A stretch of DNA of 38,952 nt, from assembly GCF_002014975.1 (NCBI RefSeq), contig NZ_MUXV01000002.1, forward strand, positions 147,345 to 186,296. Direction: 5' to 3'. Each line of letters starts with the position of its first letter. Position 1 is the first letter of the stretch. Source of the stretch: Moraxella bovis (GTDB lineage: Bacteria; Pseudomonadota; Gammaproteobacteria; Pseudomonadales; Moraxellaceae). This document shows, piece after piece, positions 1 through 7,107 of the stretch. A program made the translations under genes and the position numbers. The notes under the pieces are model-generated. The model was not told the origin of the DNA and did no database searches. It saw nothing but the letters and a program-made list of their open reading frames with translations.

Positions 1-1127
1 CGCCAACGCCAACGCCAACGATTGTCGGCACTTTTGAAACTGCTGTCAAGGCTCATGGCTACCATTCGTCGGAAAATTTGGCAAAAATTTTGGATAAATC
101 AGTGGCTGATAGAGTGGCGAGTAATGACAATGATTTGGCAAATAGCTTGATTGCTGACACCATCAATTACAACCAAGCAAACCTTGCCAGCCTTGCCAAC
201 AATTTACAGCCCCTGCTCTCAGGTTCGGTTAATCGTATTGTTGCCGATAGCAGTCATGGTTTTGGCAATGCCATTTTTGAGCGTGCCTTTGACCCCAATA
301 GAACCATTTGGGCAAAAGCCATTGGCAATAATACCAGCCTTGACCAGCATAGTAGTGGCTTGACTGGATTTAATAGCAATGAAACAGGTATTATTGTTGG
401 TGCTGACACCGCCATGGCTAACAACAGTCTTGGTGTTGCTGTTGCATACAGTCAAAATGACATTGACAGCAAAGGTTTTGTCAATCACAATGCCAAAGCT
501 GATACCGTCATGGGTTTTGTTTATGGCAATCACCATATGGATAAAACAACCGCTCACGTTCACATTGGTGCAGGGGTGGCAAATATCGATGGCGAGCGTC
601 GCATTGCTCAAACAGGTTTAGGAAATGGTCGTATTGCCAAATCTGATTACAACATCAACATCATCCAAGCAGGACTTGGTATCTCTCATCAGATTGGCAC
701 CCCTGACCGTCATATCACTCCCTTTGCCAAGATGGAATTCACCCAATCAAAATCAGACGGCTATACTGAGGCAGGGGCAGATGGTTATAATCTTGCCGTA
801 CAAAAAGCAACCTACCAAAGCTTAAAAAGCACCATTGGTGTGCGTGGGCATAATGCCATTACACCGCGTCTAGCCCTAAAAAGCATGCTCTCGGCAGGGG
901 TAGACAATGGAGACGTCCGCAGTGATATTCATGCTGAATTTACAGATTTTGCCAATCATGGCTTTACAGTAACTGGTCATGACATCGGTAAAACCTTTGG
1001 TGCAGTGGGTCTTGGCATGACCTACAAGCCCAAAGCCAACACTACTTTATCGCTTGGCTATCAAGGTCAATGGCGTAAGAACCATGACAATCAAGGAGTC
1101 GTACTAGGCTTTGAGATAAAGTTTTGA
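1..1127 (+). CDS. Autotransporter (type Va) C-terminal beta-barrel, 5' truncated by window edge
   Basis: The reading frame is open from the first bases of the window and ends at TGA 1125-1127, so only the C-terminal part of a secreted surface protein is present. It starts with a Pro-Thr linker (PTPTPT) coded by three CCAACG hexamers. A helical stretch follows (ETAVKAHGYHSSENLAKIL), then about 280 residues of alternating strands typical of the autotransporter beta-domain: WAKAIGNN, GIIVGADTAMANNSLGVAVAYS, LGLGYQGQW-like segments. The last residue is Phe (FEIKF), the usual outer-membrane barrel signature recognised by BAM. The barrel anchors an N-terminal passenger in the outer membrane; the passenger lies outside the window, so protease or adhesin type cannot be stated. 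TTG or ATG codons inside the frame are not starts. A strong terminator follows at once, so the gene ends its transcript. Confidence 0.85.
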   Translation, partial: PTPTPTIVGTFETAVKAHGYHSSENLAKILDKSVADRVASNDNDLANSLIADTINYNQANLASLANNLQPLLSGSVNRIVADSSHGFGNAIFERAFDPNRTIWAKAIGNNTSLDQHSSGLTGFNSNETGIIVGADTAMANNSLGVAVAYSQNDIDSKGFVNHNAKADTVMGFVYGNHHMDKTTAHVHIGAGVANIDGERRIAQTGLGNGRIAKSDYNINIIQAGLGISHQIGTPDRHITPFAKMEFTQSKSDGYTEAGADGYNLAVQKATYQSLKSTIGVRGHNAITPRLALKSMLSAGVDNGDVRSDIHAEFTDFANHGFTVTGHDIGKTFGAVGLGMTYKPKANTTLSLGYQGQWRKNHDNQGVVLGFEIKF

Positions 1128-1145
1128 TTGGTAATAAAAACAAAG

Positions 1146-1170
1146 AGCTGTCGCAATGACAGCTTTTTTT
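1146..1170 (+). terminator. Rho-independent terminator of the autotransporter gene
   Basis: Perfect 7-bp stem AGCTGTC / GACAGCT with a 5-nt GCAAT loop and a run of seven T, starting 18 bases after the autotransporter stop codon. Confidence 0.85.
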
Positions 1171-1306
1171 ATGATCTATTCTCAATCATACAAGTCCCTG
1201 ATTTATCAAGGGTAAATTACAGCCCACGCCTACAACCAGAAAACAACCAACCAGTAATCAATAAGCCACCATGTTAAGTTGAGATTAAAAATTTTGGCTC
1301 TGGTTC

Positions 1307-1417
1307 AAAAAGTATGCTACAAAGAAAACCGTTCGTGATAAGCTTGGGAAGCCTAACGGTTTTCCTACCCGCAGGCAGGCTCAGGGCGAACAGAAAACCT
1401 AGTTTGGCATACTTTTT
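1307..1417. repeat. 111-bp composite palindromic intergenic element
   Basis: The outer arms are a perfect 11-bp inverted repeat, AAAAAGTATGC (1307-1317) and GCATACTTTTT (1407-1417). Inside are AAAACCG/CGGTTTT and GTTCG/CGAAC pairs and the string CTACCCGCAGGCAGGCTCAG. The inner AAAACCGTTCG motif recurs in the hairpin at 25327-25387, so this looks like a REP-like dispersed element and not chance. Its function is unknown. Confidence 0.6.
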
Positions 1418-1482
1418 AGACTACTACCAAAATTTTTTATACATTTGATGCTTATCACAGGCTCTATCAGGGCTGACTGTGC

Positions 1483-1563
1483 ACACCCTTTATTGGCGTT
1501 ATTCAAGATAAGACCTTACCACACATCATTAAGTTTGTGGTAACTTTAAAGTTTCTTAGGTGT
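1483..1563. repeat. Palindromic repeat with ACACC/GGTGT ends, related to the copy at 17085-17234
   Basis: It starts ACACC (1483-1487) and ends GGTGT (1559-1563), with a perfect inner inverted repeat TTACCACA (1516-1523) / TGTGGTAA (1536-1543). The right arm 1533-1563 matches the reverse complement of 17085-17115 at about 27 of 31 positions by eye. It lies just before the ccoP terminator. Confidence 0.6.
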
Positions 1564-1588
1564 AAATTACTTTTACTTTATTAACTTG

Positions 1589-1624
1589 CATAAAAAAGAC
1601 CTTGCATGAAGGTCCTTTTTATGC
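1589..1624 (-). terminator. Terminator of the ccoNOQP operon
   Basis: On the minus strand, stem GACCTT / AAGGTC around a CATGC-type loop is followed by TTTTTT. It lies 14-49 bases beyond the ccoP stop codon. Outer bases (GCATAAAAA / TTTTTATGC) extend the pairing, so it could also stop plus-strand transcripts. Confidence 0.8.
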
Positions 1625-1637
1625 GATTGACAATCTA

Positions 1638-2720
1638 TCATTCAACAGGGTTTTGTGATAGTGAACGAACATAGGCAGCAAGTAGCATTATGCGCTCGTT
1701 CCCTAGCTTGGTTTGCCACTCAGGCATCACACCAGCACGACCATGACGGATGGTGGTTTGTACAGTTTCACGGTCACCGCCAAACAGCCAAATATCATCT
1801 GTTAAGTTAGGTGCACCAAATGCAGTTAGACCTTTAGCGTCAGCACCATGGCATAGCACACAGTTTGCCTCAAAGATGGCTTTACCTTGTGCTACTAGCG
1901 ACTGATTAAGCTCGCCATTGTCCACGCCCGCACCATGCCCACTAGAAATAGATAAAACATATTCAGCAGCAGCACGAACACCAGACTCACCCAGTTGTTT
2001 TTGCCATGCCGCCATCGCACCAACACGACCGTTATGAATGGTAAGCAAAATCTCACCTGCATTACCACCATGCAGCCAATCATTATCAGTCAAATCAGGA
2101 TAGCCTGTTGCACCTTTGGCGTTAGAGCCGTGGCACAAAGCACAGTTTTGTAAAAATAGGCGGTTACCTACTTTTTGTGCTTCTGGGTCACCTGCCAGCT
2201 TATCCACATAAGGGGCAAGCAATTTAACCTGCTCATCGATTTTGGCTTGCAAGTCTGAATCAGGCTCAGCATTTTTGCGTTGCTCAGCTTGTAGCTCAGA
2301 GAGTTTTGCCAATACAGGTACAGCATCGGTTGCACCAGCTACCGCCAAGATGTTTTGCTCAAAGTTTTCGGTAAAAACTTTATTGTTGGCTTGTAGTTGG
2401 CTATTTAGCTCGTTCTCTGATGTCCAAGGCACCTGCTGACCATCAACTTCTACGGTTGTGAAGCCTTTCCAACTATTTGGCTGGATTGAAGGGTATAATA
2501 AAAAATATCCTAGACCCCAAGCCAAAGTCCCAAAGAACACCGCAAGCCACCATTTTGGCAAGGGTTTGTCATATTCACGAATGCCGTCGTATGAATGTCC
2601 TGTTGTCTCATCTTCTTCTAGCACAGGCTTGGTTTTTAGAGTCCAAACAAGTACCCCAAAAATAAAAACCCAACAAGCCAGCGAAAAGATGGTAATCCAA
2701 GAACTCCAAAAAAAGCTCAT
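1638..2720 (-). CDS. ccoP: Cytochrome c oxidase cbb3-type, diheme subunit CcoP (subunit III)
   Basis: CcoP is the diheme cytochrome c that feeds electrons to the catalytic CcoN subunit of the high-affinity cbb3 oxidase. At 360 residues it is somewhat longer than typical CcoP (about 300). Two N-terminal membrane helices are visible (FFWSSWITIFSLACWVFIF and WLAVFFGTLAWGLGYFLLY), the E. coli-independent gamma-proteobacterial two-helix layout. Two periplasmic cytochrome c domains follow, each with a CXXCH heme site (NCALCHG and NCVLCHG). An extra Gln/Ala-rich stretch of about 80 residues separates the membrane part from the first heme. The ATG (2718-2720) overlaps the ccoQ stop as ATGA, indicating translational coupling. 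It is the last gene of the operon and is followed by a terminator. Confidence 0.97.
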   Translation of the reverse strand: MSFFWSSWITIFSLACWVFIFGVLVWTLKTKPVLEEDETTGHSYDGIREYDKPLPKWWLAVFFGTLAWGLGYFLLYPSIQPNSWKGFTTVEVDGQQVPWTSENELNSQLQANNKVFTENFEQNILAVAGATDAVPVLAKLSELQAEQRKNAEPDSDLQAKIDEQVKLLAPYVDKLAGDPEAQKVGNRLFLQNCALCHGSNAKGATGYPDLTDNDWLHGGNAGEILLTIHNGRVGAMAAWQKQLGESGVRAAAEYVLSISSGHGAGVDNGELNQSLVAQGKAIFEANCVLCHGADAKGLTAFGAPNLTDDIWLFGGDRETVQTTIRHGRAGVMPEWQTKLGNERIMLLAAYVRSLSQNPVE

Positions 2721-2896
2721 TGTATATCCTTAGTGCGTTGTGATGACAATTTTTCTAATTGATTGTCATCTAACGCAAGTTGTGCATCTTCTTCAAAGCG
2801 TTTTTTGTTTTTTGGTGAGTATGCCCACCACGCCACGCCGATGAAAGCAATAAATGCCATCACCGTTGCGATACTATGTAAAACGCCCCAATTCAT
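2717..2896 (-). CDS. ccoQ: Cytochrome c oxidase cbb3-type small subunit CcoQ (59 aa)
   Basis: This small gene encodes 59 residues beginning [20 protein letters not shown] and ending QRTKDIQ. One hydrophobic helix (about residues 5-25) is followed by AWWAYSPKNKKRFEEDA, the usual CcoQ/FixQ layout of a single helix, a Trp-Ala-Tyr-Ser edge and a charged tail. Family members help stabilise the CcoNOP core in the inner membrane. Its ATG (2894-2896) shares a base with the ccoO stop (TAATG), and its TGA (2717-2719) overlaps the ccoP ATG. Translation is therefore coupled at both ends. Position and hydrophobic pattern carry the assignment; sequence conservation in this family is low. Confidence 0.9.
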   Translation of the reverse strand: MNWGVLHSIATVMAFIAFIGVAWWAYSPKNKKRFEEDAQLALDDNQLEKLSSQRTKDIQ

Positions 2897-3534
2897 TAGC
2901 GTTGACCTTGCATGGCAATACCAAGCTGTTGCAAGTAAGCGACCAATGCATCAAGCTCGGTTGCCCCCTGTACTTGGTCAGGCGCCGCTTCAATGTCAGA
3001 TTCGGTATAAGGCAAGCCAAAACGGTCTTTAAAGATACGCATTTTTGATTGAACCTTACTGCTATCGACCTCATTCTTGGCAAGCCAAGGATAGGCGGGC
3101 ATGACAGATTCTGGCACCACCGAACGTGGGTCAATCAAATGGTCAATATGCCACTGGTCAGAATAACGACCACCGACACGGGCAAGGTCAGGACCGGTAC
3201 GCTTAGAACCCCACAGGAATGGATGATCCCATGTGGATTCAGCGGCACGACTATAAGGTCCATAACGCTCAACTTCGGCACGAAGTGGACGAATCATCTG
3301 AGTGTGGCAGACGTGACAACCTTCACGGATATAAATATCACGACCTTCCAACTCTAACGCTGTCCAAGGACGCATGTTAGGAAGTGGTTTATTCACACCG
3401 CCTTGCTCTGGTGAATTTTGGTCAAAAATCAATGGATAAATCTCAACCAATGTCGCAAAGCTAATCGCAATCACAATAAAGACAACGAGTAAGCCGGTGT
3501 TTTTCTCAACAATTTCATGTGTAATGTTAGACAT
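2896..3534 (-). CDS. ccoO: Cytochrome c oxidase cbb3-type, monoheme subunit CcoO (subunit II)
   Basis: CcoO is the membrane-anchored monoheme cytochrome c of the cbb3 oxidase and passes electrons from CcoP to CcoN. One N-terminal helix ([21 protein letters not shown]) anchors it. The heme c site is [10 protein letters not shown] (Cys73, Cys76, His77), the downstream [10 protein letters not shown] gives the axial Met, and [17 protein letters not shown] is a family hallmark. At 212 residues it is of usual length. A GGGGAG ribosome site sits a few bases before the ATG, 11 nt after the ccoN stop. The stop TAA overlaps the start of ccoQ. Confidence 0.97.
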   Translation of the reverse strand: MSNITHEIVEKNTGLLVVFIVIAISFATLVEIYPLIFDQNSPEQGGVNKPLPNMRPWTALELEGRDIYIREGCHVCHTQMIRPLRAEVERYGPYSRAAESTWDHPFLWGSKRTGPDLARVGGRYSDQWHIDHLIDPRSVVPESVMPAYPWLAKNEVDSSKVQSKMRIFKDRFGLPYTESDIEAAPDQVQGATELDALVAYLQQLGIAMQGQR

Positions 3535-3545
3535 GGCTACTCCCC

Positions 3546-5036
3546 TTATGCTTTGACAGCGTCATTATCAAAGACTTCTTCACGACCTGTATTAACCTCT
3601 TCAGGCTCAGCAAGATGCTCAGGAATACTAGGCATCTTAATGGTCTTATAACAGTTATAGGCCATCACAAGCATACCACCAACATAAAGCAGACCACCCA
3701 ATGCACGCACCACATAAGGCCAATGTGATACCACGACAGTTTGGATAAAGTCATAAGACAATGTACCATCATCGTTGGTCGCACGCCACATCAAGCCTTG
3801 GGTAATGCCCGAAATCCATAGAGCGACAATGTACAGAACCGTACCTGTCGTTGCAAGCCAAAAATGCACTGTGATAAGGTTGGTTGAGTACATTTTTGCT
3901 TTGTTATAGATACGTGGCAGTAGTACATAGATAGAACCGATGGTAATCATACCTACCCAACCGAGCGCACCAGAGTGTACGTGTCCGACCGTCCAGTCGG
4001 TGTTATGACTGATGGCGTTTACTTCTTTGATAGATAGCATTGGACCTTCAAAAGTACTCATCGCATAGAATGACAATGCTACAATAAGGAAGCGAATGAT
4101 TGGGTCGGTACGCAGTTTATCCCAGCTACCAGATAAGGTAAGTACACCGTTAATCATACCACCCCAAGAAGGAGCGAATAGAATCAGCGAGAATACCATA
4201 CCCAAAGACTGAGTCCAGTCAGGCAGTGCCGAGTAATGCAAGTGGTGTCCGCCCGCCCACATATATGACGCAATCAAAGCCCAAAAGTGAACAATGGATA
4301 AACGATATGAATACACAGGGCGACCAACTTGCACAGGAATGAAGTAATACATCATGCCCAAGAATGCTGCTGTTAAGTAGAAACCTACCGCATTATGTCC
4401 ATACCACCACTGCACCATGGCATCTGTTGCACCGCCATAAAGTGAATATGACTTCCAAAGACCCGCAGGAATGGCAAGGTTGTTAACGATATGCAAAAGT
4501 GCAATGGTAATGATAAATGCCGCAAAGAACCAGTTGGCAACATAAATATGCGATGTTTGACGCTTGATGAGCGTGCCAAAGAATACAATGGCATAAGCCA
4601 CCCATACCAAAGCAATGGCAATATCAATCGGCCATTCAAGCTCTGCATACTCTTTGGCGGATGTCAAACCTAATGGTAGGGTAATCACCGCTGCCACAAT
4701 AACCGCTTGCCAACCCCAAAAGGTAAACCAAGCAAGATAAGGGGCGAACAGTCTGGTCTTACAGGTTCGCTGAACAATATAATAAGATGTTGCAAAAAGT
4801 GCCGAACCCCCAAACGCAAAAATCACCGCATTAGTATGTAGCGGTCTTAAACGCCCAAAGGACAGCCAAGATGTATCAAAATTAAGTGCTGGCCATGCAA
4901 GTTGCGATGCGATGAACACACCAACCGTCATACCAACGATACCCCAAAATACTGCCATGATGGTAAAAAGACGAACAATCGTAATTTCGTATTCATGGTC
5001 AACGGATGGGGCTACTGCTGTTTTAGATAGACTCAT
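3546..5036 (-). CDS. ccoN: Cytochrome c oxidase cbb3-type, catalytic subunit CcoN (subunit I)
   Basis: CcoN is the heme-copper core of the high-affinity oxidase and reduces O2 to water with proton pumping. It has 496 residues and about 12 membrane helices. The metal-binding histidines sit in recognisable contexts: [12 protein letters not shown] (heme b), [31 protein letters not shown] (copper B) and [11 protein letters not shown] (hemes). It lacks the CuA-type extension of aa3 oxidases. It is the first gene of ccoNOQP, with AGGA about 10 nt before the ATG. An inverted repeat (5074-5095) lies just upstream. ccoG, the accessory copper gene often found next to this operon, lies about 10 kb away at 15258; no ccoHIS is seen here. 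Confidence 0.98.
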   Translation of the reverse strand: MSLSKTAVAPSVDHEYEITIVRLFTIMAVFWGIVGMTVGVFIASQLAWPALNFDTSWLSFGRLRPLHTNAVIFAFGGSALFATSYYIVQRTCKTRLFAPYLAWFTFWGWQAVIVAAVITLPLGLTSAKEYAELEWPIDIAIALVWVAYAIVFFGTLIKRQTSHIYVANWFFAAFIITIALLHIVNNLAIPAGLWKSYSLYGGATDAMVQWWYGHNAVGFYLTAAFLGMMYYFIPVQVGRPVYSYRLSIVHFWALIASYMWAGGHHLHYSALPDWTQSLGMVFSLILFAPSWGGMINGVLTLSGSWDKLRTDPIIRFLIVALSFYAMSTFEGPMLSIKEVNAISHNTDWTVGHVHSGALGWVGMITIGSIYVLLPRIYNKAKMYSTNLITVHFWLATTGTVLYIVALWISGITQGLMWRATNDDGTLSYDFIQTVVVSHWPYVVRALGGLLYVGGMLVMAYNCYKTIKMPSIPEHLAEPEEVNTGREEVFDNDAVKA

Positions 5037-5073
5037 GGGATAGGTTTCCTGTGCAGCCCGATTTGTGTCGTTG

Positions 5074-5095
5074 TTTGATGAGATTAATCATCAAA
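5074..5095. promoter_or_regulatory. Inverted repeat upstream of ccoN, candidate operator
   Basis: Perfect 8-bp arms TTTGATGA and TCATCAAA separated by 6 bases, 38-59 bases before the ccoN ATG. The TTGAT/ATCAA ends recall FNR/ANR half-sites, but the half-sites are 10 bases apart instead of 4, so this is not a standard FNR box. Confidence 0.4.
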
Positions 5096-5277
5096 TTTAC
5101 GTTTTTTAACTATATTTGTCTATTGTAACGCAAAATTTGCCAAATATCATCATCCAAATCCGCTTTTAGGAAAAAACCTTAAAAAAATTAAGGAAAAAAT
5201 AACAATCAAACAATGACCACAATCTTTCCTATGACTGGCTTACTCATGATGAGCTTGGCTTGCGTTAAATCCACACT

Positions 5278-5318
5278 CACAATAGGGTATTGTGGCGGGT
5301 TTTTCACCGTGTATTATA
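5278..5318 (-). promoter_or_regulatory. Candidate ccoN promoter -10 with adjacent palindrome
   Basis: Reading the minus strand, TATAAT (5313-5318) is a perfect -10 box. Downstream lies a perfect palindrome, CACAATA / TATTGTG around GGG (5278-5294). No good -35 box is present 17 bases upstream, which fits an activated promoter but weakens the call. The implied ccoN leader would be about 270 nt. Confidence 0.35.
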
Positions 5319-5651
5319 CAACACAATTGTAAGTTTTCGGGCATGTTTTGTAAAAAATAAATGAAAATTTTCACATTTTTTAAAATTTTTTTGTAACTCT
5401 TGCCAATTTTTGACGATTTTAATCAATTTTTTTAATCAAAAAAGACAGCTTTTTATTAAGTTTAAAAACTTTCACCAAACCTATTTGGTTTTTATAAAAT
5501 AAAAATTTAATCATTTTTTACTTATTAATTTAATTTTTAAGAGTAAAATTGATGAAAATTTGATGAATTTTGTGGTATTTTTATAAAAAGCCTGCTTTTC
5601 AAATCATTTTTGTTTTATAATGAGCCATCTTATTTATCATCGAGTTATTTT

Positions 5652-6035
5652 ATGGCGAAATTTTTAAGCCAAGCATGGTTTGAAGAAGTTCAAACTCTCA
5701 ATGCTAAAGCAGGCGATTTATATCTACCGCCCAGCCTTGCCAACCTTATTGTCAATGTCAGCATCACAGGTGACGACCCTAAAGAGCTACACTTAAAAGC
5801 AGGTAAATTGGGTCAGCATCACACCAATGATGCCGTTAGTACCATCAATATCGACAGCGACACGCTCGCCCAAGTCATCTCGGGTAAAGATGTTAATGTT
5901 GCCCTAGAAGCCTTTATGATGGGTAAAATCCGCATTGATGGCGACATGTCAGCGGTCATGGCACTACAATCTGCCAAGCCCAGTAGCGAGCAAAAAGCAC
6001 TTTATAAAGAAATTTTGGGTGTGACAGAGTTTTAA
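5652..6035 (+). CDS. SCP2 sterol-binding-domain protein (putative lipid carrier)
   Basis: The 127-residue protein is a single SCP2 fold, a hydrophobic-cavity domain that binds lipids or acyl chains; the partner is not known here. Typical features are VNVSITGDDPKELHLKAGKL near the start, then ADTLAQVISGKD-type and AFMMGKIRIDGDMSAVMAL, matching the family's G-K-(L/I)-x-(I/V)-x-G-D motif at about residues 90-110. I use ATG 5652; a longer frame from TTG 5610 adds residues that do not fit the domain. A weak GAG precedes the start. It stands alone, convergent with the OmpA-like lipoprotein gene and sharing its terminator. Confidence 0.8.
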   Translation: MAKFLSQAWFEEVQTLNAKAGDLYLPPSLANLIVNVSITGDDPKELHLKAGKLGQHHTNDAVSTINIDSDTLAQVISGKDVNVALEAFMMGKIRIDGDMSAVMALQSAKPSSEQKALYKEILGVTEF

Positions 6036-6065
6036 GCTTTTAACCATCAGTTTTTTATAAACTCC

Positions 6066-6102
6066 AAAACAAAACCCTGCCATCAGACAGGGTTTTGTTT
6101 TT
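6066..6102. terminator. Bidirectional terminator between the SCP2 and OmpA-lipoprotein genes
   Basis: Perfect 10-bp stem CAAAACCCTG (6070-6079) / CAGGGTTTTG (6088-6097), loop of 8, with A-rich sequence before and T-rich after. It can therefore stop transcripts from both convergent genes. Confidence 0.85.
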
Positions 6103-6110
6103 AGGGATGA

Positions 6111-7031
6111 TTACTGACCATCATTAAAATTTTGATACGTCTCACCTTGGCGGATCTCATGACGTGAACCATCATTAGCAAATGCATAAACAGTAACGTC
6201 AGCTTCCACACGGCGGTTTGGTTGCAAGCATTTAATTTGCTCAGCTCTTGGGGCATTGACATCACAGATGACATGCGGTAATGGCTGAGTTCTGCCCGCC
6301 CCTGAGGCAGTCAGCGTGCTTGATGTCACGCCTTTGCTAATCAAGTATTGGCGAACCGTTTGGGCACGAAGCATGGATAAGTTCATGTTATACATGTCAT
6401 CGCCATAGCGGTCGGTATGACCTGTTAGGTTTACACGGCTGTCGCCACCTGCTTCCCATGCGATGAGCTTGGTGGCAAGTTTATCTAGCTTAGCACGCCC
6501 TTCTGGGAGCATGTCTTCTAATTTCCACTTATCAAACTTAAATAGCGCGTCAGCCTCAAGGGTGATTTTTTCTTTGATAATCGGTGCTTGGGTGATGACA
6601 GGCGTTGCCACAGCAGTCGTATTTGGGGCAGGTTTGGCATAATTGGCACAATCAGCAGGCATCCAGTAAAATTCTTGACCTTTAAACTTATCATCAAAAA
6701 TCACTTTATACTGACAAATCTTAACCGAGTTGTCCGCTTGGTAAAACTTCATGATATAGTCCCACTCGCGAGCACGATTTGCTTCGTTAAAATGTGGACG
6801 ACCGATAAGCTGATATAACTCATCTTTGGCAACCCCTGGATGAATTTTGGAGAGATTTTCGCTGTTGGGGAATTGACCGTTTTTTTGCCATGCCTTATCA
6901 AGCTGTGGGAATACGATGTCGTCTTTGTTATCGATGGTGCCATGCTCTGTGATGTTTGAGCTTAACTGCCTGGTACCCATGCAACCTGTCAGTGCCAACA
7001 CAGACAAGGATAAAAGTGCTAATTTGTTCAT
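6111..7031 (-). CDS. Outer-membrane lipoprotein: BamE/SmpA-like region plus OmpA peptidoglycan-binding domain
   Basis: The 306-residue protein starts MNKLALLSLSVLALTGCMGT, a lipoprotein signal peptide with lipobox LTGC, so Cys16 is likely lipidated and the protein sits in the outer membrane facing the periplasm. Residues about 45-140 resemble the SmpA/OmlA (BamE) fold (IHPGVAKDELYQLIGRPHFNE, then REWDYIMKFY and a Cys-containing strand). The C-terminal part is an OmpA-like domain that binds peptidoglycan: FKFDKWKLEDM, VNLTGHTDRYG, NLSMLRAQTVRQYLISKGV, and a CLQPNRRVEADV end. The start at 7031 is preceded by AGGA; the longer frame to 7136 would bury the signal peptide. It lies downstream of the giant adhesin but behind that gene's terminator. 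A structural or assembly role is inferred. Confidence 0.88.
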   Translation of the reverse strand: MNKLALLSLSVLALTGCMGTRQLSSNITEHGTIDNKDDIVFPQLDKAWQKNGQFPNSENLSKIHPGVAKDELYQLIGRPHFNEANRAREWDYIMKFYQADNSVKICQYKVIFDDKFKGQEFYWMPADCANYAKPAPNTTAVATPVITQAPIIKEKITLEADALFKFDKWKLEDMLPEGRAKLDKLATKLIAWEAGGDSRVNLTGHTDRYGDDMYNMNLSMLRAQTVRQYLISKGVTSSTLTASGAGRTQPLPHVICDVNAPRAEQIKCLQPNRRVEADVTVYAFANDGSRHEIRQGETYQNFNDGQ

Positions 7032-7065
7032 AATAATGTTCCTAGCTATTGTAAAAGTAAACAGG

Positions 7066-7102
7066 TTAAAAATTGCACACCGATTGATGTGCAATTTTTT
7101 TG
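7066..7102 (-). terminator. Terminator of the trimeric autotransporter gene
   Basis: Stem AATTGCACA (7071-7079) / TGTGCAATT (7088-7096), loop of 8, flanked by AAAAA and TTTTT. On the minus strand it follows the adhesin stop codon by about 6 bases and ends in a T run. Confidence 0.8.
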
Positions 7103-7107
7103 TAAAA

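Larger units (their letters stand above)
1171..1588. other. Gene-free stretch with two palindromic repeats
   Basis: No supportable coding frame lies between the autotransporter terminator and the cco operon terminator, which converge here. The stretch holds two structured repeats, listed separately at 1307-1417 and 1483-1563. Otherwise it looks like ordinary AT-rich spacer. Confidence 0.6.
5037..5651. other. Divergent regulatory region between ccoN and the SCP2-domain gene
   Basis: About 615 bases, very AT-rich between 5340 and 5600 (runs of T and A), with no supportable coding frame. Two palindromes on the ccoN side are listed separately. The 5340-5600 part could hold curved DNA or the SCP2 promoter, but I see no convincing -35/-10 pair there. 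Confidence 0.5.

Noticed and set aside
5074..5095. FNR/ANR box before ccoN
   Set aside because: Half-site spacing is 10 instead of 4 bases, so it is kept only as an undefined operator candidate.
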